64,000 bases of DNA from positions 1 to 64,000 of the forward strand of contig DAIDKV010000224.1 of the NCBI GenBank assembly GCA_027449865.1, written 5' to 3'. The position numbers were made by a program, and so were the translations under genes. Numbering within the stretch: position 1 is the first letter of the stretch; each line of letters opens with the position of its first letter. This document shows, piece by piece, positions 56,184 through 64,000 of the stretch. This DNA is from Planctomycetales bacterium. GTDB lineage: Bacteria > Planctomycetota > Planctomycetia > Isosphaerales > Isosphaeraceae. The notes below the pieces were generated by a model, which saw nothing but the letters and a program-made list of their open reading frames with translations, was not told the DNA's origin and did not search any database.

Positions 56184-56594
56184 GGATGATCTCTCCCGAG
56201 CCAACTCGCACGAAGATCAATGAAGACGAGAGCCGGAAGCCGGTCCCGGCCGCGATTCTCCCCATTATGGCACGCGCGGGCCGACCGGGGCCAGACCCTT
56301 CGGACTTCACCTTCACCGGCGGGGGAACCACCGTGGGCCAGCAAGGGAACGCGGTCGGCCTCACACCGAACCAGGGAAGACAGGCCGCGCCGCTTCCACC
56401 TTCCTCGGGCAGGAAACGCTCGCTTCAGAACACGCAGATTGCCCAGTTTCGCAAGAAACAGGATCAAGGGGCGGGATCGGGAAAAAGTGTCGGGAAGGTG
56501 ACGGGGATGGTTGTCCCGTTGGGGATGTCCGGAGGTCCTGTCCGGCGCGAACTGAGTCTTTTTCTTCCGGCCTTGGCACCGGGAGCGGGTGGAA
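56184..56594. other. divergent intergenic region of about 410 bp
   Basis: No gene supported. This should contain the promoters for the minus-strand FKBP-kinase operon and the plus-strand GAF-HlyD cluster. No clear -35/-10 pairs were found. Confidence 0.4.
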
Positions 56595-58724
56595 ATGGAA
56601 GAGACCATTGATCCTGGGCTACTGGAGCAGACGAAGAACCAGATCCGCAAGCTGGTGGCCGAGATCGCCGATCTGGCGGAATCGGACATCCAGCCGGGGG
56701 ACTTCTACGTCGAGTTCCTGAACCGGTCGGTGGCGGCGGTGGCCGCGACCGGCGGCGCGTTCTGGCTGCTGGACGGCCGGGGCGGGCTTCGGCTGCAATA
56801 CCAGGTCGAGTTCGGCGCGACGGGGCTGATGGACGGCCGCGTTCAGACGGCGCCGCACGACGCGCTTCTGGGGTGCATGCTTCAGGCGTCGCAGGCCCAG
56901 ATCATCCCGCCGGGGGCGGTGATCGAGGGGATGCCGCAGGCGTTCAATCCCACCGAATTCGCGCTGATCCTGGCTCCGCTGACCGTCGACAAGCAGGTCG
57001 TCGGGCTGCTGGAGATCCTGATGGATCCGACGCGACGGGCGGCGCAGCAGAAGAGCACGCTCCGGTTCGTGAGCGATCTTTGCGACCTCGCGGCGACGTA
57101 TTTGAAGAACCGCCAGATGCGGCAGATGATGTCGCAGCAGCGGTTGTGGAACCAGCTTGAGGGTTTCACGCACCAGGTTCACGGCTCGCTCGACCTGAAA
57201 GAAGCTTCGTATGCCGTGGTCAACGACGGGAAGCGGCTGGTCGGCTGCGACCGGCTGAGCGTGGCGCTGAAAATCTCGGGCCGAACGATGGTCGAGGCGG
57301 TCAGCGGGCAGGAGATCGTCGAGCAACGGTCGAACCTGGTCCGCGAGCTGACTCGTCTCTGCAAGGCCGTGATTCGGTCGGGCGAGGATCTGGTTTACAC
57401 GGGGAGCACCGAGGGGTTTGCCCCCGACCTTCGCGACGCGCTGGAAATGTACGTCGACGAGTCGGGCTCGAAGGTGGTGATCGTCACACTCCTGCACAAG
57501 CCGGACACGATTCAGGCCGACGGCGACGAGAAGCAGAACCGCGAGAAGGTTCCGTTCGGCTGCCTGGTCGCCGAGCAGATCGGCGACGAACTGGCGCCGA
57601 CCGACATGCACGCCCGGACCGAGGTCGTGGCACGGCACTCCTCGACGGCCCTCTGGAATGCGCAGGAGCACCACAAAATCTTCCTGAAGCCCGTCCTCAA
57701 GGCGATGGGCTCTCCCTGGCGGATGTTCCGCGGGCGGACACTCGCGAAGATCGCCGCAGTTCTGGCGGCGGTCGTGGTCTTTGTGCTGGCGATGGCGTTC
57801 GTCCCCTGCACGCTGACGATCGAGGGGCACGGCTCACTCCTCCCCGAGGAACGGTGCAAGATTTACGCGCCGCCGGTGATCGGGTCGAAGGTGCGCGCGG
57901 TGCTGGTCGACCATGGCGACCACGTCAAGAAGGGAGACGTGCTGCTCCGGCTTGAGAGCGAGGAGCTCATCAAGGAGCTTCGGACCCTTCAGCTCGACGA
58001 GGGGAAAGCCGCGACCCAGGCCAAGACGATCCAGGCGCAGTTGCAGCAGGCCAGTCAGCACCAGTCCGGCCAGGGAGCCGACAGTCCCGAGGTTCTGCAA
58101 GGCCAGCTCTACGAGGCCCGGCTCACCGAGAAAAGTGCCCGGCAGCGGATTGAGATTATCGAGGAGCAGATGGAGTCGCTCACCATCCGCTCGCCGCAAG
58201 ATGGGATCGTCACGACCTGGGAAGCGAAGAAGAACCTGTTGGGCCGCCCGGTCGATGTCGGGACCGAACTGCTCGCGATCGCCTCGACCGGTGGTGAATG
58301 GCTGCTCGAGGTCGAGGTTCCCGACGACGACATGGGCCCCATCCTCGGCGCGAGGCGCAAGCTCGAAGAGGACATCAAGGCCGGGCGACGGAAGGAAGGC
58401 GAGACTCTCTCCTCGTACTTCGTCACCATGACCGACCCCGAGCACCGCTATAACGGCTTCGTCCGCAAGATCGCCCCCAGCGCCGAGAACGTCGCCGAGA
58501 GCGAGCAGTACAAGAACCGACACGTCGTCAAGGTGACCGTCGGCATTCCGGACGAGGAGTTACAGGACTACCTCAAGCGGAACCAGATCAAGGAACCTCG
58601 CCCCGGCGCCGAGGTTCGCGCTCGAATCAACTGCGGCTCGACCAACCTGGCCTATTACCTGCTCCGCAAGCCGATCCAGGTGATTCACGAGTCGCTCCTG
58701 TTCCGCTGGCCCTTCTTGCGATGA
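56595..58724 (+). CDS. GAF-domain membrane protein with HlyD-type adaptor domain
   Basis: The protein has 709 residues. The first about 370 residues are two GAF-like sensory domains, then one membrane helix (about 390-412, AAVLAAVVVFVLAMAFV), then a periplasmic adaptor with a lipoyl/barrel-sandwich motif (GSKVRAVLVDHGDHVKKGDVLLRL), a coiled-coil hairpin (about 450-520) and beta-barrel strands. ATG 56595 has a GGTGGAA-type site. It begins a three-gene cluster, each carrying an adaptor-like part. The GAF half may control assembly in response to a ligand. Confidence 0.88.
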   Translation: MEETIDPGLLEQTKNQIRKLVAEIADLAESDIQPGDFYVEFLNRSVAAVAATGGAFWLLDGRGGLRLQYQVEFGATGLMDGRVQTAPHDALLGCMLQASQAQIIPPGAVIEGMPQAFNPTEFALILAPLTVDKQVVGLLEILMDPTRRAAQQKSTLRFVSDLCDLAATYLKNRQMRQMMSQQRLWNQLEGFTHQVHGSLDLKEASYAVVNDGKRLVGCDRLSVALKISGRTMVEAVSGQEIVEQRSNLVRELTRLCKAVIRSGEDLVYTGSTEGFAPDLRDALEMYVDESGSKVVIVTLLHKPDTIQADGDEKQNREKVPFGCLVAEQIGDELAPTDMHARTEVVARHSSTALWNAQEHHKIFLKPVLKAMGSPWRMFRGRTLAKIAAVLAAVVVFVLAMAFVPCTLTIEGHGSLLPEERCKIYAPPVIGSKVRAVLVDHGDHVKKGDVLLRLESEELIKELRTLQLDEGKAATQAKTIQAQLQQASQHQSGQGADSPEVLQGQLYEARLTEKSARQRIEIIEEQMESLTIRSPQDGIVTTWEAKKNLLGRPVDVGTELLAIASTGGEWLLEVEVPDDDMGPILGARRKLEEDIKAGRRKEGETLSSYFVTMTDPEHRYNGFVRKIAPSAENVAESEQYKNRHVVKVTVGIPDEELQDYLKRNQIKEPRPGAEVRARINCGSTNLAYYLLRKPIQVIHESLLFRWPFLR

Positions 58725-58733
58725 TGCTTTTTT

Positions 58734-58871
58734 GTAATTGGTAATTTGTAATTAGTAATTCGTAATGGATGATTGGTTCCTGGTCATGCGCCGCAACCCA
58801 GGCGACGACCAACGCTCATCACAAAGAACCAATTACCAATTACTAATAACAAATTACTAATTACAAATAAC
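58734..58871. repeat. inverted arrays of 7-bp AT-rich repeats
   Basis: Five direct heptamers of the form GTAATTN (58734-58768) face six of the form NAATTAC (58830-58871), the inverse complement, around a 61-base GC-rich spacer. They lie between the two HlyD genes. The AT content is far below the surrounding GC. Such heptamer arrays are seen by recollection in other bacteria. No protein gene lies between the arms here. Confidence 0.85.
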
Positions 58872-58892
58872 AAGACACCGGAGCCCCAGGCG

Positions 58893-59882
58893 ATGAAGAC
58901 GAAGACGCGGACGAGCATGAAGAGGAAGTCGCTCGCGGGCCTCTTGGCCGGGGCGCTTTTGATGATGGTGGTGGGGGCGGCGGCGACAGCCCAAGTGGGC
59001 GGCTCGGCGGCCGACGAACCGGGCGCCGGGTATCAGCGGCTGGTTCTCCCCGAGCTGGCGCACATCAACTGGCTGGAGGAGTCGGACGTGGCGGCGCTCC
59101 GCGAGGGAGTGCTGGAGAAGATGGAGCTAAAGGCCGGAATGCCGGTGAAGCGTGGCGGCGCGATCGGCTTCCTCCACCGGCGATCTGCCGAGCTGACCGT
59201 CGAGAAGGCGAAGCGGCAGGTCGAGGCCAACGGCCCGCGGGAGAAGGCCAACGCCGAGGTCGAGGTCGCCACGGCCGTCTGTGCTCGCGACCAGATCCTC
59301 AACAAGCGCCGGCAAGACATGGTCGCCGCCGAGGAGGTCGCGAAGCACCTCGGCGAGTTCAAGGTCGCGCGTGCCTCCGTCCAGGATGCCGAGGAGAAGC
59401 ACGAGATCGACAAGGCCGACCTCGACCTGGCCCAGCAGGCGCTCGACGAGCACACGATCCGCGCTCCCTACGACGGCGTGATCACCAAGGTCTGGAAGGA
59501 CCCGGGCGAGAGCGTCCGCGCGAATGAGGCGGTCGTGAAGATGGGGAACCTCAACCGGCTCGCCGCCGATTGTTACGTTCCGATCGACTACGCCGACCGG
59601 ATCAAGGAGGGGCTGGTCGTCGAGATCCAGCCGAAGAGCAAGGCCCGTGTCCCGCTCGCCGTGGAGAAGAAGCGGTTCCGCGGCAAGGTCACCTTCGTCG
59701 ACCCGCAGATTCAGGCGATCGGCGAGACCGCCGTACACATCCGGGCCGAGTTCGACAACCCCGGCTGGGAGCTTCGCCCCGGCCTCGAAGGGATTTTGAC
59801 GATCTACCTCCCGGCCGAGTCCGCCGCCGCTGGCAGCCCGCCGGCCGACAACAGCACCCGGACCGCCCGCAACAACCCGTAA
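58893..59882 (+). CDS. HlyD-family periplasmic adaptor protein
   Basis: The protein has 329 residues. Its signal anchor helix (SLAGLLAGALLMMVVGAAA) is followed by the lipoyl-type half (LREGVLEKMELKAGMPVKRGGAIGFL), a coiled-coil hairpin (about 75-185), the second half (TIRAPYDGVITKVWKDPGESV) and a beta barrel. It would bridge an inner-membrane pump to an outer-membrane channel, but neither a pump nor a channel gene is nearby. ATG 58893 lies after GGAGCCCC. Confidence 0.88.
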   Translation: MKTKTRTSMKRKSLAGLLAGALLMMVVGAAATAQVGGSAADEPGAGYQRLVLPELAHINWLEESDVAALREGVLEKMELKAGMPVKRGGAIGFLHRRSAELTVEKAKRQVEANGPREKANAEVEVATAVCARDQILNKRRQDMVAAEEVAKHLGEFKVARASVQDAEEKHEIDKADLDLAQQALDEHTIRAPYDGVITKVWKDPGESVRANEAVVKMGNLNRLAADCYVPIDYADRIKEGLVVEIQPKSKARVPLAVEKKRFRGKVTFVDPQIQAIGETAVHIRAEFDNPGWELRPGLEGILTIYLPAESAAAGSPPADNSTRTARNNP

Positions 59883-59907
59883 AGAATCCAAAGATCGGGG
59901 ATCTGTC

Positions 59908-59960
59908 TGGATTCGGAAATCTGGAATCCGGTTTCTCGAATCTGGATTTCAGAATCCGAG
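59908..59960. repeat. imperfect inverted repeats of GGATTC/GAATCC type
   Basis: GGATTCGG at 59910-59917 is followed by inverted copies GAATCC at 59925-59930 and 59953-59958, and several intervening GAATCTGGATTTC-like copies. It forms a weak hairpin in the 112-base gap before the M50 gene. A similar GGATTCGGGAT stretch occurs near 14220. Confidence 0.4.
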
Positions 59961-59994
59961 ACCGGACCGACCGCTTGCCCGAGGGCCCTGACCG

Positions 59995-62211
59995 ATGAGC
60001 GCCGCCCCCAGCCTTGCCCCCATCCAGCCGTTGGGCCAGGCCGCCGAGCACTTGCAAGTCCGGCTGCGCCCCGACCTGGTCGTCCAGCCCCAGTTTTACG
60101 AGGGGATGACGCACTATGTCATCAAGGACCCGCTGGCGCTGAAGTATTTTCGGTTCAAGATCGAGGAATACTTCCTGCTCCAGCAGTTCGACGGCAAGCA
60201 GACGCTCCAGGACGTCAAGAAGGCGTTCGAGAAGAAGTACCGGCCTCAGACGATCTCGATCGAGGACCTGACCCGGTTCGTCGCCCAGTTGCACGAGGCC
60301 GGGATCATTTTGATCGACAGCCCCGAGCAGGCGAAGGTACTCATTCGCCGCCGCAAGAAGAACCGATGGCGGCGGATCTGGAGCTTCTTCGCGAACATCC
60401 TCTTCATCAAGATTCCCGTGATCGACCCCGAGCGATTGCTCACCGGAATGTACCCGTACTTTCGATGGCTCTACACCAAAACGTTCATCGCCGTGAGCGT
60501 CCTCTCGATGCTGACGGCGCTCTCGCTGGTTCTCTTCAACTGGAAGACGTTCTACGACAAGCTCCCGGACTTCCAGAGCTTTTTCAACTGGTGGACGATC
60601 CTCAGCTTCTGGGTCTGCCTGGCGATTGTGAAGATCATCCACGAGTTCGGCCACGGCCTGACCGCCAAGCACTTCGGCGGCGAGGTTCACGAAATGGGGA
60701 TGCTCTTCCTCGTCCTCACGCCGGCCCTGTACTGCGACGTCACCGATAGCTGGCTCCTGCCCAACAAGTGGAGTCGAATCTGGATCTCGGCGGCCGGTAT
60801 TTACGTCGAGTGCTTCCTGGCAAGCCTCGCGACGTTCGTCTGGTGGTACAGCCAGCCCGGGCTCCTGAACAGCCTGGCGATGGCGACCATGTTTATCTGC
60901 TCGGTCAACACGATCCTGTTCAACGCCAACCCGCTGCTTCGGTACGACGGGTATTACGTGCTGGCCGACTGGCTGGAGATCCCGAACCTTCGGATCAAGA
61001 GCACTCAGTTCTTCGCCTACCTGATGCAGGAGAAGGTGCTGGGGCTGGAGGTTCCGGTGCAGAGCTACCTGCCGAAGTCGCGGCGGGCGCTCTTCGTAAC
61101 CTATGCGATTACCAGCTACGTTTACCGGTGGTTCGTGACGTTCGCGATCCTCTGGTTCCTCTCACAGGTTCTCAAGCCGTACAAGCTGGAGCAGGTCAGC
61201 TACCTGCTGGCGGTCGCCTCGCTGGTGCCGCTGGTGGGCACACCCGTCTATCAGATCGGGAAGTTCATCCGGACGCCCGGGAGGTTGCGCAAGGTGAAGA
61301 AAGTCCGAGTCACCGCGTTTGCCGTGGCCACCATCGCGATTGTCGCGGCCGTCCTCGCGATCCCGACGCCGCTCCGGGTCCAGGGGACGTTTGTGCTCCG
61401 CCTGGCGAACCCGGAAATCGTCTACGCCGAGGTCGAGGGCCAGCTCGTCGAGCTGGATGTCAAGAACGGCCAGTGGGTCACCAAGGAGACCGTGCTGGCG
61501 AAGCTAAGCAACCCGCAAAAGCAAAAGGAACTGATCGAGCGGCAGCTTGACCACGACGTCAACTTCGTCAAGGCACAGTATTTCCTGACCAACCCCGAAC
61601 GGGACAGCCGGGCCCAGGCGCTCCGACACCAGGAGATGGCCGACAAGACCGAGCCGATCATCAAGAACATCTCGGACCAGATCAGCAAGCTGACGCTCGT
61701 CGCCGATCGCGACGGCCAGGTCATCGGCGTTCCCGAGCGGTCGAAAATCGGAATGTGGTTCAAGCCGGGCAAGCCGGCCGACGCCGAGGAGCACGCGGAC
61801 AAGCTCTTCTTTTGCGAGATCGGCGACCCGCACAAGCTCGAAGCCCACATGATTCTCGAGCAGTCGGATATCAACCTGCTGACTCTCGGCAACAAGGCCT
61901 GGCTGAAGATCGACGGCAAGGCTGAAACGACCTATCGGGCCACGGTCGGCGTGATCGCCCCGAGGGCCAGCGACCAGGTTCCTCCCGAACTCACCAACCT
62001 GGCCGAGGGGCAAATCCCCGCCAAGCCCGACCCCAAAACCGGCGCGGTTCGGCCGCTGAACCCGGTCTACGAGGTCATCATCCCGATCGACAACGAGACG
62101 CTCGAATTGGAGCCGGGCCTCCGCGGCTTCGCCAAGATCGACGGCGGAACGTACACCCTCGCCTGGTGGCTGCTCCGCTGGTGGAACAAGGTCTTCAACT
62201 TCCAGCTCTGA
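59995..62211 (+). CDS. M50-type site-2 protease-like membrane protein with HlyD domain
   Basis: The protein has 738 residues. A PqqD-like winged domain (about 25-110, FLLQQFDGKQTLQDVKKAFE) precedes a polytopic M50 metalloprotease core with HEFGH (216-220) and the third ligand in NPLLRYDGYY (Asp318). Several membrane helices follow, then a C-terminal adaptor-like domain with EGQLVELDVKNGQWVTKE and a barrel. The M50 domain could cut membrane substrates, and the adaptor domain would link to the two upstream HlyD proteins. No ABC transporter or TolC is adjacent. Confidence 0.9.
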   Translation: MSAAPSLAPIQPLGQAAEHLQVRLRPDLVVQPQFYEGMTHYVIKDPLALKYFRFKIEEYFLLQQFDGKQTLQDVKKAFEKKYRPQTISIEDLTRFVAQLHEAGIILIDSPEQAKVLIRRRKKNRWRRIWSFFANILFIKIPVIDPERLLTGMYPYFRWLYTKTFIAVSVLSMLTALSLVLFNWKTFYDKLPDFQSFFNWWTILSFWVCLAIVKIIHEFGHGLTAKHFGGEVHEMGMLFLVLTPALYCDVTDSWLLPNKWSRIWISAAGIYVECFLASLATFVWWYSQPGLLNSLAMATMFICSVNTILFNANPLLRYDGYYVLADWLEIPNLRIKSTQFFAYLMQEKVLGLEVPVQSYLPKSRRALFVTYAITSYVYRWFVTFAILWFLSQVLKPYKLEQVSYLLAVASLVPLVGTPVYQIGKFIRTPGRLRKVKKVRVTAFAVATIAIVAAVLAIPTPLRVQGTFVLRLANPEIVYAEVEGQLVELDVKNGQWVTKETVLAKLSNPQKQKELIERQLDHDVNFVKAQYFLTNPERDSRAQALRHQEMADKTEPIIKNISDQISKLTLVADRDGQVIGVPERSKIGMWFKPGKPADAEEHADKLFFCEIGDPHKLEAHMILEQSDINLLTLGNKAWLKIDGKAETTYRATVGVIAPRASDQVPPELTNLAEGQIPAKPDPKTGAVRPLNPVYEVIIPIDNETLELEPGLRGFAKIDGGTYTLAWWLLRWWNKVFNFQL

Positions 62212-62279
62212 GCCGGGACGTCTCGACTCCCACCCCGACGGGCGGAGCGGCCGCCATCGCCCGCCCGTCGGAATCCTCT

Positions 62280-63140
62280 CTAAAGCGCGCCGGCAAGGCC
62301 GGTGGTGATGTCCGGGTAATCGGGCACTATCCCCAATCGTTCCCGCATCCGACGATTGCCAATCCGCTTGTTGGTGGCATCGCGGGCAGCCTCGGCACCA
62401 CCAGGCGCGAGAGGCTGAAACCGGGGCTCGGGCGCGCCGATCAACCGGGCCGCCACCGAATAATACTCGCGACGGCTCACCGGCCGATCGTCGGCGACGA
62501 GGTAGATCGGATCGGGGTTCTCGGCGTCAAGCGAGGCGGCGGCGGCGCGGGCGGCGTCGTCGATCTGGATCATGTTGAGGAACTTTTCGGGATCTCCAGG
62601 AATCGGCTCGCCGCGTTCGAGCATCGCGCGGCGGACGACCCGCCCGGGGCCATAAAGCCCCGCGAACCGAAGGACAACCGCCGAGGCCCCGCGCCTTCCT
62701 GCCCAATCCCGAACAACGCCCTCGGCGTCCAGGACAACGCGTCCGGATTCGTGCACCGGCTCGGTCGGCGAGTCCTCGTCGACCCACTCGCCGCCCGACT
62801 GTCCATAAACGCCGGTTGAACTCGCGTAGACGAGCCGACGAACCGACCCCGGCAGGCGATCGAGAACATTTCGGAGCCCGTCAACATAGACCTCGCGCAT
62901 CGAGTCCCCGGCCGATCGATCGAAGCCGACCGCGTAGAAAACGCGATCGACGTCGGGAAACTGATCTAGGCTCTCAGGCCTGAGTACATCGACGAGGACG
63001 GGCTCGATCCCGATCGCAGCGAGTTCCTCCGCTCGCTTTGGGGATCGGGCGGTCCCGAAAACTCGCCCGCCCTCGCCGATCAACCGGGCGCCCAGCCGAC
63101 GCCCCAGATATCCGCATCCGATAATTAGGGTGGTGTTCAC
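62280..63140 (-). CDS. NAD(P)-dependent epimerase/SDR-family protein (YeeZ-like)
   Basis: This 286-residue protein has an extended-SDR fold. It has LIIGCGYLGRRLGARL (Rossmann), YASSTGVYGQSGGEWVDE (Ser-Thr...Tyr part) and LRFAGLYGPGR. The Tyr-x3-Lys catalytic pair is not obvious, so it may be atypical like the YeeZ subgroup. The start is GTG 63140, after a weak AGGCGAG site. The substrate is unknown. Confidence 0.85.
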   Translation of the reverse strand: MNTTLIIGCGYLGRRLGARLIGEGGRVFGTARSPKRAEELAAIGIEPVLVDVLRPESLDQFPDVDRVFYAVGFDRSAGDSMREVYVDGLRNVLDRLPGSVRRLVYASSTGVYGQSGGEWVDEDSPTEPVHESGRVVLDAEGVVRDWAGRRGASAVVLRFAGLYGPGRVVRRAMLERGEPIPGDPEKFLNMIQIDDAARAAAASLDAENPDPIYLVADDRPVSRREYYSVAARLIGAPEPRFQPLAPGGAEAARDATNKRIGNRRMRERLGIVPDYPDITTGLAGAL

Positions 63141-63255
63141 GTTCTCGCCTGGTCCAGTGCTTCTTGAATCCGCTTCCTCTCCTCGAATACGGCGAGCATC
63201 GAGGGAAGACGGCAGGTATCAAAATGAAATAGAAACCGAGACCCTTCGGCATCGT

Positions 63256-64000
63256 TCAGGGCCCCTCCCAGCCGCGAGCGACAAGTTCAGCGGGCGAGAG
63301 CGCATCCTCATGGGACCACTCGAAAGGCCGGACCTTCACCGGCCCGCCGTCCTCACGAAAGAAATGGACGACGCGATCCGAGGCGAGGTAATTGATTAGC
63401 TCCGGATGATGCGAGACCAGCAAGCACTGCCCGCCGGTATCCTCAACTCGATCAGCCAACTGGACAAGCCAGGGCTGGATCCCACGGAGGGCGACGTAAA
63501 TATCCGGCTCGTCAATGCAGAGGGACATGTCCGGCCCGACAGCAACGTGAAGCATCATGTAAAGGCCGACGAGGGCACGCTGGCCGGTCGAGAGTTGACC
63601 CAGGCTGAGGGAATAGGGCTCGGCACCACGACAGGAATCTGAGGGGGGCGGATTAAATTGGAGCCAGAGCATGGACCTTCCCTGGTCAATATCCGCGAAA
63701 CGGAAGCCCCGAAAGTGGCCGAACACCTCGTCACGCAGGGTTTCGGAGAGCCCACGGATGATATCGGGCGTTTCTTGATCGAGATGGCGAATCCAGGAGG
63801 CCAGTTTATGGAGCCAGGAATCCGGATGAGCCAGCGAACCATCACTTTGGGAGCCCATTCGCAATGGGTCAGGGTAAAAGACAAAAATGCGGTCCAATCT
63901 CGATCGAAACCAGGTCAACTTATCCGTGCTCTGTCGATTCGAGAAGGTTGGTATCGCCGAATGCGACGACAACAAGATATCGGCTGGCCCCGGCGTTCTG
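63256..64000 (-). CDS. AAA-family ATPase, partial (runs off the right edge)
   Basis: The C-terminal part of the gene gives 240+ residues. It contains SLGQLSTGQRALVGLYMML (signature), LCIDEPDIYVAL (Walker B), LLVSHHPELINYLAS (H-loop) and VVHFFREDGGPVKVRPFEW. The N-terminus with Walker A lies outside the window, and the frame is open to its end. This is OLD/RecF-like; it might be part of a defence or repair system, but no partner is visible. Confidence 0.75.
   Translation of the reverse strand, partial: RTPGPADILLSSHSAIPTFSNRQSTDKLTWFRSRLDRIFVFYPDPLRMGSQSDGSLAHPDSWLHKLASWIRHLDQETPDIIRGLSETLRDEVFGHFRGFRFADIDQGRSMLWLQFNPPPSDSCRGAEPYSLSLGQLSTGQRALVGLYMMLHVAVGPDMSLCIDEPDIYVALRGIQPWLVQLADRVEDTGGQCLLVSHHPELINYLASDRVVHFFREDGGPVKVRPFEWSHEDALSPAELVARGWEGP

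Noticed and set aside
58734-58871. CRISPR-like array
   Set aside because: Units are 7 bases, contiguous and inverted across a spacer, with no 20-40 base spacers between repeats.

Overview
The window is high-GC DNA from a planctomycete, most likely of the Isosphaeraceae type. This is inferred from gene content: a DUF1559 prepilin-like protein, ECF sigma factors coupled to Ser/Thr kinases, PEP-CTERM and LExR-type secreted proteins, DUF1080, an HpnCDE squalene pathway, and a kinase/NTPase/FGE-sulfatase giant protein. No rRNA, tRNA or CRISPR array was recognised.

Layout. 0.4-4.3 kb holds ribosomal protein L21 and a class II (B12-dependent) ribonucleotide reductase. 4.5-9.2 kb holds a small protein plus a frameshifted nucleotidyltransferase, a PEP-CTERM protein, a membrane glycosyltransferase and a sigma-70 factor. 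9.7-13.7 kb is an ECF sigma/kinase operon. 13.7-18.5 kb holds PilZ, PSP1-like, xylose isomerase, a small membrane protein and an M3 peptidase. 18.7-22.8 kb is the hpnC-hpnD-hpnE squalene operon with a PIN-toxin pair placed between hpnD and hpnE. 23-24.5 kb holds DUF1080 and a RelE/HigB-XRE toxin-antitoxin pair. 25.2-29.4 kb holds a thioredoxin-protease fusion and a receiver-PAS-histidine kinase. 29.4-34.5 kb is an XPB helicase operon. 35.1-42 kb holds an ECF sigma factor, a DUF1559 protein and a giant convergent kinase that carries a nested gene. 42.8-54.3 kb holds a WD40 protein, a broken nuclease-like fragment, and three choice-of-anchor-like secreted proteins around a tandem pair of P-type ATPases. 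54.6-62.2 kb holds a kinase and an FKBP lipoprotein, divergent from a GAF-HlyD / HlyD / M50-HlyD membrane cluster. 62.3-64 kb holds an epimerase and a partial AAA ATPase.

The most unusual items are these. (1) A complete four-helix-bundle (S23/IVP family) gene lies inside the giant kinase gene, on the same strand but in another frame. It is bounded by inverted 7-bp repeat arrays, and the host frame stays open across it. (2) A canonical P-type ATPase overlaps a second ATPase-like gene that has lost the DKTGT and TGES motifs, suggesting a heteromeric or regulated transporter. (3) A PIN toxin/antitoxin pair is embedded in the squalene operon. (4) Inverted arrays of short repeat units recur at 18.5, 39.2-39.7 and 58.7-58.9 kb; only the middle one carries a protein gene. 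(5) The DUF1559 gene has lost its stop and reads about 245 codons antisense into the kinase gene.

All calls come from reading translations and motifs by eye. No database search or structure prediction was run, so family names are recognition-based. Start codons were chosen from Shine-Dalgarno spacing and family N-termini.
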